Shown piece after piece: positions 27,029-34,624 of a stretch of DNA of 64,000 nucleotides. Each line of letters opens with the position of its first letter. The first letter of the stretch is position 1. The position numbers and the translations under genes were made by a program. The stretch lies in the NCBI RefSeq assembly GCF_000732905.1, contig NZ_CP007588.1:1240001-1304000 (forward strand), in the 5' to 3' direction. Source of the DNA: Weissella tructae. Lineage in GTDB: Bacteria; Bacillota; Bacilli; Lactobacillales; Lactobacillaceae. A model generated the notes under the pieces. The model saw nothing but the letters and a program-made list of their open reading frames with translations. It searched no databases and was not told the origin of the DNA.

Positions 27029-27040
27029 AGGAGCCACCAC

Positions 27041-27283
27041 ATGACAATCAACATTTTTATATTAATATTCCTAGCGGGATTGGTGTTTCTTTCTGCTAAA
27101 ACCGACAATTCATTTAATAGACTATGTCGCCCTTTTCAAACTAAATTACTCATACTGATTGGTATCGGTGGATTCATGCTCGATCTTTTCCAAGGCACAC
27201 CGTTCTGTGCCGTAATTGCACTGATTATAGTTCTTATAGATGTTGTCTACTCAATACATCAAAAACGTTCTATCTCTAAATAG
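27041..27283 (+). CDS. Small three-helix membrane protein, immunity-like
   Basis: The 80-residue protein has hydrophobic stretches at about 5-18, 34-50 and 55-72 and ends in a basic tail, HQKRSISK. The ribosome site AAAGGAG overlaps the stop codon of the secreted-protein gene, so the two are coupled. The product resembles the next gene product in length, in an ILIG/IVIG motif, a central PF, and the final LSK or ISK. An immunity or accessory role is inferred from context only. Confidence 0.6.
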   Translation: MTINIFILIFLAGLVFLSAKTDNSFNRLCRPFQTKLLILIGIGGFMLDLFQGTPFCAVIALIIVLIDVVYSIHQKRSISK

Positions 27284-27313
27284 TCATTACAGTGTTCAAA
27301 CAGGAGGAAAGGT

Positions 27314-27559
27314 ATGTTACTCGGATTTTTCCCAATTATTTGGTTAGTTCTATTACTCCCTTTACTAGGCCGCAGAAACTTCCCATTCAGCGGATTTCTT
27401 AACCGCTATAAAAATCAAACCTTCATCGTTATCGGTTTGTTAGCATTGATCAACGGACTAGCCTGCGATGTTCCTTTTAAGTATGCCTGGACATCATTAG
27501 CGGTTATATTAGTTGGTCTTGTGCATTGGACTCGCGAAAAAGGACGACTATCAAAATGA
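27314..27559 (+). CDS. Small three-helix membrane protein, paralogue of the preceding gene
   Basis: The 81-residue protein has three hydrophobic stretches (about 1-18, 36-50, 55-70) and a basic tail, TREKGRLSK. GGAGG lies before the ATG. It aligns end-to-end with the 80-residue protein upstream at low identity, so tandem duplication is likely. It ends the cassette, with a terminator 24 bp downstream. Confidence 0.6.
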   Translation: MLLGFFPIIWLVLLLPLLGRRNFPFSGFLNRYKNQTFIVIGLLALINGLACDVPFKYAWTSLAVILVGLVHWTREKGRLSK

Positions 27560-27582
27560 AGTCATAAAATTTATAGACACAA

Positions 27583-27618
27583 AAAAGACCAACTGAGGTT
27601 AGCCTCGGTTGGTCTTTT
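27583..27618. terminator. Bidirectional terminator between the cassette and the ABC-F gene
   Basis: A 16-bp stem with one G-T pair (27583-27598 with 27603-27618) and a TTAG loop is flanked by A and T runs. Confidence 0.87.
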
Positions 27619-27634
27619 CGTTTGTATTTAATGA

Positions 27635-29266
27635 TTACAAAACAATGCCTTGCTTTTCCATTGCTTCGATAACTCCTGGGTTAGCCATGAATTCTTCGAA
27701 GTTTGTGTCTGCACGTTCGATAACACCTTCGTTACCAAGAACCACAATGTGGTCCGCAATTGTTTGTGCGAATGTACGGTCGTGTGATGTAAAGGCGATT
27801 CCACCCTTGTAATCAATCAAACCATCATTCAAAGCAGTGATTGATTCCAAGTCCAAGTGGTTAGTTGGGTCATCCAATACCAACACGTTTGGCTTCGTCA
27901 ACATCAACTTTGAGAACATAACACGGACCTTTTCTCCTCCAGACAACACGTCCAAAGTCTTTTCCGCATCTTCTCCCTTAAACAACATACGTCCCAACAA
28001 TCCACGCAAGAATGTGTTGTCGTCTTCATCCTTACCGGCGAAGTCACGCAAGAAGTCCAAAATTGGCATTTCTGGCTTAGGGAAGTTTTGTCCCATGTCC
28101 TTGGCCAAGTAATCGTGTGAAGTTGTTACACCCCAAACAACTGACCCTTCATCTGGTTCAGTAACCCCAGCCAAAATATCCATCATTACCGTTGCGGCAA
28201 CGTCGTTTTCGGCCATGATCAAAGTCTTTTCATTTGGTGCCAAAGTGAAGCTAACGTTATCTAGCAACTTCACACCATCAACTGTCTTAGAAACGTTTTC
28301 GACACGAACCATGTCGTTTCCAATTTCACGTGTAGTTGTGAAGTTGATGTATGGGTACTTACGTGTTGAAGGTTGGATGTCATCCAAAGTGATTTTTTCC
28401 AATTGCTTCTTACGTGCAGTCGCTTGCTTAGACTTTGAGGCGTTCGCTGAGAAACGAGCCACGAATTCTTGCAATTGCTTGATTTGTTCTTCCTTCTTGG
28501 CGTTTTGTTGCCCTTGCAAACGTGAAGCCAATTCTGAAGATTCCTTCCAGAAGTCGTAGTTTCCAACGAATTCTGTGATCTTTCCGTAGTCCACGTCCAA
28601 AGTCATTGTTGAAACGGCGTTCAAGAAGTGACGGTCGTGGGAAACAACAAGGACAATGTTTTCATAGTCAGCCAAGAAATCTTCCAACCATGCGATTGTC
28701 TTTGAATCCAAACCGTTAGTTGGTTCGTCCAAGATCAAGATGTCAGGGTTACCAAACAAAGCTTGTGCCAACAAGGCCTTAACCTTTGTTGTTTCAGGCA
28801 AATCACCCATCAATGCGCTTTGTTGTTCAGATGAGATTCCCAATCCTTGCAACAATTGTGCAGCATCAGCTTCAGCAGTCCAACCGTTCATGTCGTCAAA
28901 CTTAGCTGACAATTCTCCGGCACGAACACCATCTTCGTCGTTAAAGTCTGGCTTAGCGTAAATCGCATCCATTTCAGCCTTAACATCGAACAATTCCTTG
29001 TATCCACGCATAACAGTTTCCATAACTGTCAAATCGTCGAAGGCAAAGTGATCTTGTACCAATGATGACATACGTTCGTTGGCACCCATTGAAATTGATC
29101 CAGTAGTTGGTTGAATCTTACCTTCCAAAACCTTCAAGAAAGTAGACTTTCCAGCTCCGTTGGCTCCGATGATTCCGTAAGTGTTACCAGGGGTAAACTT
29201 TAAATTAACGTCTTCGTACAACTTTTTTCCAGTAAATACGACTGACACATTTGACACAGTTAACAT
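27635..29266 (-). CDS. ABC-F type ATPase (YkpA/YbiT-like)
   Basis: The 543-residue protein holds two ATPase domains and no membrane helices, with a charged linker (about 240-310) between them. The first domain has GANGAGKST and LILDEPTNGLD, but the signature position reads DLPETTKVKALLAQ rather than SGGEK. The second has a degenerate Walker A (AENDVAAT) with a normal LSGGEKVRV and VLDDPTNHLD. ABC-F proteins act on the ribosome. The motif wear suggests a specialised member, probably unable to hydrolyse at both sites. Preferred codons are heavily used, hinting at good expression. Confidence 0.85.
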   Translation of the reverse strand: MLTVSNVSVVFTGKKLYEDVNLKFTPGNTYGIIGANGAGKSTFLKVLEGKIQPTTGSISMGANERMSSLVQDHFAFDDLTVMETVMRGYKELFDVKAEMDAIYAKPDFNDEDGVRAGELSAKFDDMNGWTAEADAAQLLQGLGISSEQQSALMGDLPETTKVKALLAQALFGNPDILILDEPTNGLDSKTIAWLEDFLADYENIVLVVSHDRHFLNAVSTMTLDVDYGKITEFVGNYDFWKESSELASRLQGQQNAKKEEQIKQLQEFVARFSANASKSKQATARKKQLEKITLDDIQPSTRKYPYINFTTTREIGNDMVRVENVSKTVDGVKLLDNVSFTLAPNEKTLIMAENDVAATVMMDILAGVTEPDEGSVVWGVTTSHDYLAKDMGQNFPKPEMPILDFLRDFAGKDEDDNTFLRGLLGRMLFKGEDAEKTLDVLSGGEKVRVMFSKLMLTKPNVLVLDDPTNHLDLESITALNDGLIDYKGGIAFTSHDRTFAQTIADHIVVLGNEGVIERADTNFEEFMANPGVIEAMEKQGIVL

Positions 29267-29351
29267 ATTTTTAGTACTTCCTTTTAATTTTCTCTATATT
29301 CATTCCATTCTATCAGAAACAAGTAGGCTTGTCGCCTTATCCAGGGTAGAT

Positions 29352-29378
29352 AAAAAGACCACCCAAGGGTGGTCTTTC
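29352..29378 (-). terminator. Terminator after the metal ABC operon
   Basis: AAAAGACCACCC and GGGTGGTCTTT form a strong stem just after the permease gene (near 29352-29378), with T-rich sequence on the minus strand. Confidence 0.8.
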
Positions 29379-29398
29379 AAATTTCAGTCTAAAACATC

Positions 29399-30193
29399 TT
29401 ACTTTATTTGTTTTTGGGCAAAAGCCAAAGTCACAAAGTAGATTGCGGCTTCGATAATCGCAATGAAGAACGAAACGGGTAAGTTTGTCCAAAACGACAA
29501 TACCAACGCAGACCAAACACCAATTAGCGCAAATAAAATAGCGTAAATTAACATTTGTGTCACAGTACGCCCAATGCGCATCGCTGAACTCGCTGGCAAA
29601 GTCATCAAAATAAAGATCAACAATGATCCGACAATTTGTGATGAAACAGCAACTGTCGTGGCCATCAAGACCAAAAAGATAACTTCAATGGCGACGATGT
29701 TTTTCAAACTAAAGCGTGCAGTTTGGTAATCAAAGGCAAAATGACGTAGTTGGCGGAAAAGCACTAAGCCCACAATCAATACACCACCCGCTAAGAGTAC
29801 CACTTGAATAATATTTTGCTCACTGATACTAAAAATAGATCCAAACAAAATACTTGTCGCAGCACTCGCATTTTTCTGCGATAGTGCTAAGAAAGCAATC
29901 CCTAACCCAATCGCCACCGCACTCACTGCTGAAATCAATGATTCTGAGCGTTTTTCTTGCATCCCCAGTTCACCAATCGTCGTCGCCGCAAGAATGGTAA
30001 AAATCAACATTCCCCATAGTGGTGACCAACCCATAAATAAACCAAAAGCAGCTCCAGCAAAACCAATTTCACTCAATGTGTGCGCCAAGAATGATAAATG
30101 ACGAGCAACTACAAACACACCAACAAAACCACTCACCACTGCAATTAGCGTTCCAACTAAGAAGGCATTCTGCATAAATGGATAACTAAACAT
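29399..30193 (-). CDS. adcB: Zinc ABC transporter permease (AdcB/ZnuB-like)
   Basis: The 264-residue protein has about eight hydrophobic helices and the ABC-3 family layout, with the conserved HTLSEIGFAGAAFG segment near residue 37. It forms the membrane channel of a metal importer with the next two genes. It overlaps the ATPase gene by 8 bp. Zinc is the likely metal because of the MarR regulator and its binding sites at the head of the operon. Confidence 0.87.
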   Translation of the reverse strand: MFSYPFMQNAFLVGTLIAVVSGFVGVFVVARHLSFLAHTLSEIGFAGAAFGLFMGWSPLWGMLIFTILAATTIGELGMQEKRSESLISAVSAVAIGLGIAFLALSQKNASAATSILFGSIFSISEQNIIQVVLLAGGVLIVGLVLFRQLRHFAFDYQTARFSLKNIVAIEVIFLVLMATTVAVSSQIVGSLLIFILMTLPASSAMRIGRTVTQMLIYAILFALIGVWSALVLSFWTNLPVSFFIAIIEAAIYFVTLAFAQKQIK

Positions 30194-30875
30194 CTGTTTG
30201 CCTCCCGATTTCTAACTTATGAACATCTAGTTGTGAAACAGGACCGAATTCACCACCATTTGGACCTAACAACAAATAATCATCTGCATATTGTTGGATA
30301 ATGTCTAGATCATGACTGATCATCACAATACTCAAATCATGATGGTCACGATAATGACGAACCACATCCATCAATTCGAATTTAGCCACATTATCTAGAT
30401 TAGCGGTTGCTTCATCTAGTACCAACACATCTGGATTAGCTAGCAGCGCTTGGGCCAAATAGGCGCGTTGACGTTCACCACCTGAGGCTAAATCAATCCG
30501 TTGCTTGCTCAAGGCTGTTAAATTGGTATCTTCTAAAATGTGGGCCAAATGATTGTTTTCAGCCTTCGTCATCCAAGGACGCCAACCACGATCGTTACTT
30601 AGCGCAACGAAGTCCGCAATTTGTAATGGAAAGTTTTGTGCATCGGGACGTTCTTGTGGCACATAACGAACAACATTGTCAGGGGTTCCCCACGTTAATG
30701 TTCCCGCTGTTAAGGATTGTTGCCCTAACAATGCACGAATTAAGGTTGTCTTTCCAGTTCCATTATCACCAATGATTGCCAAAACACGTTTGCTCTTCAA
30801 TTCAAAATCAACATTTTGATACAGCCAACGGTCCCCAAAGGCAATCCCAACACCTTCTCCTTTTACAACACCCAT
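30186..30875 (-). CDS. adcC: Zinc ABC transporter ATPase (AdcC/ZnuC-like)
   Basis: The 229-residue ATPase shows Walker A GDNGTGKTT, the signature LASGGERQRAYLAQ, Walker B DVLVLDEATANLD and the switch histidine in VMISHDL. It powers metal uptake. It starts two bases after the binding-protein gene stops and overlaps the permease gene, so the operon is tightly coupled. Confidence 0.9.
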   Translation of the reverse strand: MGVVKGEGVGIAFGDRWLYQNVDFELKSKRVLAIIGDNGTGKTTLIRALLGQQSLTAGTLTWGTPDNVVRYVPQERPDAQNFPLQIADFVALSNDRGWRPWMTKAENNHLAHILEDTNLTALSKQRIDLASGGERQRAYLAQALLANPDVLVLDEATANLDNVAKFELMDVVRHYRDHHDLSIVMISHDLDIIQQYADDYLLLGPNGGEFGPVSQLDVHKLEIGRQTDV

Positions 30876-30877
30876 TA

Positions 30878-31780
30878 TTACTTCACCTCTTTTTGTAACG
30901 CTTCTAATTGTGCGTATTGCCAGTCAATATAGTTCATATCAGATGGCTTTGTTTCAGACACTTTCACGACTGGCACGTTAGCTTCTTTAGCAGTCTTCAC
31001 AGCTTGGTCGACTAATTGACTCGTTGCTTGTGTATTTTGAATCACAACAACTGCCTTGTGTTGACGCGCAGCATCTTCCCAAGCCGTAATAGCGGCGGGA
31101 GTTGGATCTTGTCCTTCTTCAACTGCGTAGGCAAATTCCGGCACTAATACCTCAGCGCCCATCGACTTCAACCATGGGTCAAAGATTGGTTCTGTCGTTA
31201 AGACAGCCTTCCCCTTTAATGCATGGGCCAATTCATCACGTAAGGCATGCACACCCTTCATCTTGGCAACGTACTTTTCAGCATTCGCTTCAAATGTACG
31301 ACGCTCGTCTGGTGCAATTTCACTATATGCCGCAACTAATTCTTTCGTTAGTTTTTCTACCAAATCTGGTTCATACCAAAAATGTTCATTATCTCCAGCT
31401 TTATAATGATACAAATCACTGACACTAATCGCGTTGGCTTTCGGGTTCGCCTTAGCAAACTTTTCACTCCAAGCATCTAGTCCACCACCGTTTGAAATAA
31501 TGACATCTGCTGCATCGTATTGCTTCGCCGTATTCGGTGTTGGTTCAAAATCATGCGGATCGACATCTGGATTTGCAATCACACTTGTCACTGTCCCAGC
31601 ATCACCTAAGACAGCTTCTGCGATGTCCCCATAACTATTCAAACTCGCAACCACGGTCAATTTATCATTTGTTTGGGTTGTTTTATTTTGTTGTAGGCCT
31701 TGGTAAATGACCAAGCCAATTAATCCAATAACCAAAATACCCGGTATCCATAATAGAAACTTTGAACGATTATTTTGCAT
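30878..31780 (-). CDS. adcA: Zinc-binding lipoprotein-like solute-binding protein (AdcA/ZnuA-like)
   Basis: The start at 31780 follows GGGGGAG, and the gene overlaps the end of the regulator gene by 11 bp. The 300-residue protein belongs to cluster 9 (SBP_bac_9). Metal ligands are visible in DPHDFEPT and NEHFWYEPD, with a later EPIFDPW segment. The N-terminus has a hydrophobic stretch (about 8-28) but no lipobox cysteine, so it is probably held by an uncleaved anchor rather than lipid. The histidine-rich loop of ZnuA is missing. Zinc is inferred from the operon; manganese is possible. Confidence 0.85.
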   Translation of the reverse strand: MQNNRSKFLLWIPGILVIGLIGLVIYQGLQQNKTTQTNDKLTVVASLNSYGDIAEAVLGDAGTVTSVIANPDVDPHDFEPTPNTAKQYDAADVIISNGGGLDAWSEKFAKANPKANAISVSDLYHYKAGDNEHFWYEPDLVEKLTKELVAAYSEIAPDERRTFEANAEKYVAKMKGVHALRDELAHALKGKAVLTTEPIFDPWLKSMGAEVLVPEFAYAVEEGQDPTPAAITAWEDAARQHKAVVVIQNTQATSQLVDQAVKTAKEANVPVVKVSETKPSDMNYIDWQYAQLEALQKEVK

Positions 31781-32240
31781 GCGTTTCTCCCCCATTTAAA
31801 CGATCCATCATTGCTGTCAAAAAGTCTGAGATAACTACTTGTTGCGCATCATCAAACTCTGCTAGAACAGCATCATATTCTGCTAAAGTATCCCGATGCT
31901 CTTGTGCATGAGCTGATGCTAAGCTAATTCCCCGAGTTGTTAAAGACCAACGGTTAACACGCAAATCATGTACATCTGGCACTTGCGCCACCATTGGCTC
32001 TTCATCATTTTGTAAGACCTTCATTGCCTTTGTAATAGCCGCTGCAGTTACCTGCAATGCTTGCGCTAATTCAGTATTTGTTTGTGGTCCTTTTTGTGCC
32101 AACAACATCAAGACATGGCCTTGTGTTGCCGTCACCCCGGCCTCCGAGCGATCACAGATAAGAATTTCACGTTGATTTTCCGCTAGTATGCGTACATAGT
32201 TTAGAAAATCATCAATTTGTTTTGCTGATTCTGTTGCCAT
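31770..32240 (-). CDS. adcR: Zinc-responsive MarR family regulator (AdcR/ZitR-like)
   Basis: The 156-residue protein has a MarR winged helix (TNTELAQALQVTAAAITKAM) and histidines and acidic residues near the C-terminus (HAQEHRDTL) that fit AdcR zinc sites. Repression of zinc uptake genes when zinc is plentiful is the family role. It heads the adcR-A-C-B operon. Two adjacent 12-bp sites with the AdcR/ZitR pattern lie between its -10 and start codon. Confidence 0.85.
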   Translation of the reverse strand: MATESAKQIDDFLNYVRILAENQREILICDRSEAGVTATQGHVLMLLAQKGPQTNTELAQALQVTAAAITKAMKVLQNDEEPMVAQVPDVHDLRVNRWSLTTRGISLASAHAQEHRDTLAEYDAVLAEFDDAQQVVISDFLTAMMDRLNGGETHAK

Positions 32241-32252
32241 ACAAAAAACTCC

Positions 32253-32304
32253 TTTACCAGTTAATTAACCAGTAAAGGATATCACATTGTTTATTCTTTG
32301 ACAA
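32253..32304 (-). promoter_or_regulatory. adcR promoter with two zinc-regulator boxes
   Basis: TTGTCA (32299-32304) and TATCCT (32276-32281) are 17 bp apart on the minus strand. TTTACTGGTTAA and TTAACTGGTAAA (32253-32276) abut each other downstream of the -10. Each matches the AdcR/ZitR site TTAAC-NN-GTTAA at 9 or 10 of 10 defined positions. Confidence 0.78.
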
Positions 32305-32740
32305 GCGCAACTTCACGTAAACGTCCTTTACATTTTCCACACACATACTTATGGATATTTACGCGGCGTTGCCGTTCCATTCGATGCCCATTTGGACATT
32401 CATACGTATGATTAACTCGCCGCTTAGATGTTGTTGGCGCATAACGTGCCCCTTCAACCTGGGCCAATAATGTTTTAAACGCTTGGTCTTTATGTTGGTA
32501 GGGTAAGCCATTCACATGTAAATGATAGTGAACCAATTCATGTCGGATAACCCCAATTAAATTCGTTTCATCAAATTCGGTTAACATCAACGGATTGATT
32601 TCAATATCATGTGTCCGCAATAAATATCGACCACCCGTTGTTCGTAATCGTGTATTAAAGCGCGCAACATGTTTGAATGGCTGATTAAATTCATCTGCCG
32701 AAATACGTTCAACTAATCTCTGAAGCTCAGTTGGCGTCAT
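32291..32740 (-). CDS. sprT: SprT-like family protein
   Basis: The start at 32740 is chosen over a GTG seven codons upstream; it overlaps the preceding gene by 14 bp. The 149-residue protein has the SprT zinc motif HELVHYHLH near residue 60 and a C-terminal zinc ribbon with paired cysteines (YECPNGH and YVCGKCKG). SprT-type proteins resemble DNA-protein crosslink proteases, but the bacterial short forms are uncharacterised. The gene is coupled to the DUF975 gene. Confidence 0.85.
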   Translation of the reverse strand: MTPTELQRLVERISADEFNQPFKHVARFNTRLRTTGGRYLLRTHDIEINPLMLTEFDETNLIGVIRHELVHYHLHVNGLPYQHKDQAFKTLLAQVEGARYAPTTSKRRVNHTYECPNGHRMERQRRVNIHKYVCGKCKGRLREVALVKE

Positions 32741-33449
32741 ATTTCTTTTGTTCTGCCACACGCAAACCTAGATAGAATTCTGCCATCGCTGCTGTGTAGT
32801 ATGGTCGAGAATACAAAGAAGAAATACGCATCGTTAGCATATCCAAAATAAACCAACCGATAAAACTTAATTGTAATAGGAACAATTCCATTTTATGTCC
32901 ACGCATCATACGTGCAGATTCCTTTAGATATGCAGTCGCTGACTTAATGCCACGACCCGCTGCAACATCTTCAGCGTATAAATAAGTTGCCTGTGAATAC
33001 GCATATTGCTTGATGATCCCCGGCACAATCAATAGCAATGTCCACAATGTAATAAAGAACATACGTACCGCAACCAAGACGACACTATCAATCAACACAT
33101 CTTTACGCCAAAAACGTACACTAGCACGGTATTGCTTTTCAGGTGGCTTATTTGTGGCACGCCATTGCACAAATCCCCAGACTGATCCAATCATAAAGAC
33201 ACCCATAACAATATCAATCAAGAATTGCATACCTAACAATCCTAGTAACATTGATTGTACTTGTCCCATTGTCGCAGTAATTTGGCCAGAGGCCACTTCA
33301 CGCGCCCACGTTGTACGACCATTATTGTTAACTAACATCCCTAGCACTAATTCTAAGATTAGCGCAATAAAGACTAAGTTAAACGCAATCGGAAAGGCCT
33401 TCCCACGTACAAATTCACGTGCCCTTTTTTTAATTTGATTCGTTTGCAT
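32727..33449 (-). CDS. DUF975 family membrane protein
   Basis: The start at 33449 follows GAGGGAG, with a tighter ATG at 33458 as alternative. The 240-residue protein begins with a basic soluble stretch (IKKRAREFVRGKA), as in DUF975 proteins, followed by about five membrane helices. Family members occur in lactic acid bacteria without known function. A second DUF975 protein is encoded at 37175. It is coupled to sprT downstream. Confidence 0.75.
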   Translation of the reverse strand: MQTNQIKKRAREFVRGKAFPIAFNLVFIALILELVLGMLVNNNGRTTWAREVASGQITATMGQVQSMLLGLLGMQFLIDIVMGVFMIGSVWGFVQWRATNKPPEKQYRASVRFWRKDVLIDSVVLVAVRMFFITLWTLLLIVPGIIKQYAYSQATYLYAEDVAAGRGIKSATAYLKESARMMRGHKMELFLLQLSFIGWFILDMLTMRISSLYSRPYYTAAMAEFYLGLRVAEQKKYDAN

Positions 33450-33515
33450 TATTATCATACTCCCTCTAGTTATCGTACCTTTTATGGTATCAAACAATCA
33501 TCTGAAAACAAAATA

Positions 33516-33551
33516 AAAAGCCGGCAAGCGTAATCGCTCACCGACTTTTTT
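33516..33551 (-). terminator. Terminator after tRNA pair copy 1
   Basis: AAAAGCCGG pairs with CCGACTTTT with one C-A mismatch. The outer parts (AAAAGCCG at the left and CGACTTT followed by TTAGCTGGG at the right) match the terminator of the second tRNA pair at 34351, so the block is duplicated with its terminator. Confidence 0.75.
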
Positions 33552-33553
33552 AG

Positions 33554-33625
33554 CTGGGATAGCTGGATTCGAACCAGCGATGCACGGTACCAAAAACCGA
33601 TGCCTTACCACTTGGCCATATCCCA
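33554..33625 (-). tRNA. tRNA-Gln (TTG), copy 1
   Basis: On the minus strand the 72-nt cloverleaf has acceptor TGGGATA/TATCCCA, D-loop with GTGG, an anticodon loop with TTG, and a T-arm GCTGG-TTCGAAT-CCAGC. The discriminator is G. It is identical to the copy at 34388. Confidence 0.95.
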
Positions 33626-33633
33626 ATGTTAAA

Positions 33634-33716
33634 TGGGGGCTATAGGATTCGAACCTATGAACCCGAAGGAATGGATTTACAGTCCACCGCGTTTAACCAG
33701 ACTTCGCTAAACCCCC
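33634..33716 (-). tRNA. tRNA-Tyr (GTA), copy 1
   Basis: The 83-nt gene has a GGGGGTT/AGCCCCC acceptor, anticodon loop CTGTAAA (anticodon GTA) and the long variable arm of tRNA-Tyr. The discriminator is A. It lies eight bases upstream of tRNA-Gln. It differs from the copy at 34467 at one D-loop base (TTAAAC here, TCAAAC there). Confidence 0.96.
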
Positions 33717-33732
33717 TCAAATCAACTTATTT

Positions 33733-33761
33733 ATAATACCAAGCGTACAAATTGATTGCAA
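33733..33761 (-). promoter_or_regulatory. Promoter of tRNA pair copy 1
   Basis: On the minus strand TTGCAA (33756-33761) and TATTAT (33733-33738) are 17 bp apart, ending 17 bp before the tRNA-Tyr gene. Confidence 0.65.
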
Positions 33762-33864
33762 CCCTTTTTGTCAAAAATTCTCTAAAAAAAGTAAATTACT
33801 TGTATTTTTATATTTTATTCGCCTTTATTCCCTAATCCGGTGCATATTTACATGTAAATCTAGC

Positions 33865-33932
33865 ATGTAAAGTACTCGTTACGTCCATGTAAAGAGGTAG
33901 GTGCCCCGTGTAACCGACAAATTAAGTATAGT
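33865..33932 (+). promoter_or_regulatory. ATGTAAAG-box promoter of the orphan small-protein gene
   Basis: ATGTAAAG occurs at 33865-33872 and 33887-33894 (22 bp apart); a further ATGTAAAT starts 13 bp before the first box. CCCCGT (33904-33909) occupies the -35 position, and TATAGT (33927-33932) is the -10, 17 bp later. Spacing is identical to the promoter at 61220-61287. Poor -35 plus upstream repeats suggests an activated promoter. Confidence 0.7.
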
Positions 33933-34039
33933 AATAAACATACTGATTGAAACAAGAAAAGCAATTTCACTAAAATTGTATCACGCTCAATGAATGCTCT
34001 AAAAAACATTCATGCCATTCAGATCATGGGGGATCGTTT

Positions 34040-34255
34040 ATGTGGTTTCAAATTATCATCAAAACCTTTGTAAGTACGATCGTCTTAACGCGTGTCATTC
34101 AACACGTATTTCCACAAATGACATTACATTGTTATGAAGAAAAAATACTCTTTTCCCTGATTATTTTTGTGTTAGGTTGGTTCTTCTATTTGCTTAACGG
34201 GAAAAAACAAAACTTGTCTAAAACAGAAGAACTCCCCAATCGTAATCATGACTAA
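34040..34255 (+). CDS. Orphan small two-helix membrane protein, immunity-like
   Basis: The 71-residue protein has hydrophobic stretches at about 2-24 and 36-54 and a polar, charged tail (KKQNLSKTEELPNRNHD). GGGGGA lies six bases before the ATG. Its N-terminus matches the 75-residue protein at 62295 at fixed positions: Lys8-Thr9, Ile20-Gln21 and an early Trp. It lies alone, between two tRNA-Tyr/Gln pairs, with a leader of about 100 bases and its own terminator. It shares the ATGTAAAG promoter of the 61-kb cluster, so it is probably co-regulated. An immunity role is inferred. Confidence 0.6.
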   Translation: MWFQIIIKTFVSTIVLTRVIQHVFPQMTLHCYEEKILFSLIIFVLGWFFYLLNGKKQNLSKTEELPNRNHD

Positions 34256-34266
34256 AATCCCATCTT

Positions 34267-34303
34267 AAAATCTTTATCTCGTCCATGAGATAAGGATTTT
34301 TAT
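34267..34303 (+). terminator. Terminator of the orphan gene
   Basis: A 14-bp stem with one mismatch (34267-34280 with 34287-34300) and a 6-nt loop is followed by TTTATTT. Confidence 0.82.
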
Positions 34304-34350
34304 TTACCCTGTGACTGCCAAACAGCATCATCCATCTTTTTAAACAACAA

Positions 34351-34382
34351 AAAAGCCGATAGACAGATGTCTATCGACTTTC
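34351..34382 (-). terminator. Terminator after tRNA pair copy 2
   Basis: AAAAG-CCGATAGAC and GTCTATCG-ACTTT form a stem with one mismatch around AGAT, followed on the minus strand by T6. Confidence 0.82.
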
Positions 34383-34387
34383 ATTAG

Positions 34388-34459
34388 CTGGGATAGCTGG
34401 ATTCGAACCAGCGATGCACGGTACCAAAAACCGATGCCTTACCACTTGGCCATATCCCA
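34388..34459 (-). tRNA. tRNA-Gln (TTG), copy 2
   Basis: The 72 bases are identical to the copy at 33554. Confidence 0.95.
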
Positions 34460-34466
34460 ATTATGG

Positions 34467-34549
34467 TGGGGGCTATAGGATTCGAACCTATGAACCCGAA
34501 GGAATGGATTTACAGTCCACCGCGTTTGACCAGACTTCGCTAAACCCCC
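34467..34549 (-). tRNA. tRNA-Tyr (GTA), copy 2
   Basis: The 83-nt gene differs at one D-loop base from the copy at 33634 and lies seven bases upstream of tRNA-Gln copy 2. Confidence 0.96.
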
Positions 34550-34593
34550 ATAATTTAAGGCGTTGGGCACTTGATGCGCCTCAACAAAGTAAT

Positions 34594-34622
34594 ACTATAC
34601 AGACTTTTAACCAAAGTGTCAA
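34594..34622 (-). promoter_or_regulatory. Promoter of tRNA pair copy 2
   Basis: TTGACA (34617-34622) and TATAGT (34594-34599) are 17 bp apart on the minus strand. This is stronger than the promoter of copy 1. The -35 lies directly after the stop codon of the metallophosphoesterase gene. Confidence 0.78.
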
Positions 34623-34624
34623 CG

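Noticed and set aside
33993..34073. A 27-codon frame just before the orphan small-protein gene
   Set aside because: It has no ribosome site and overlaps the start of the real gene; considered as a peptide gene but not supported.
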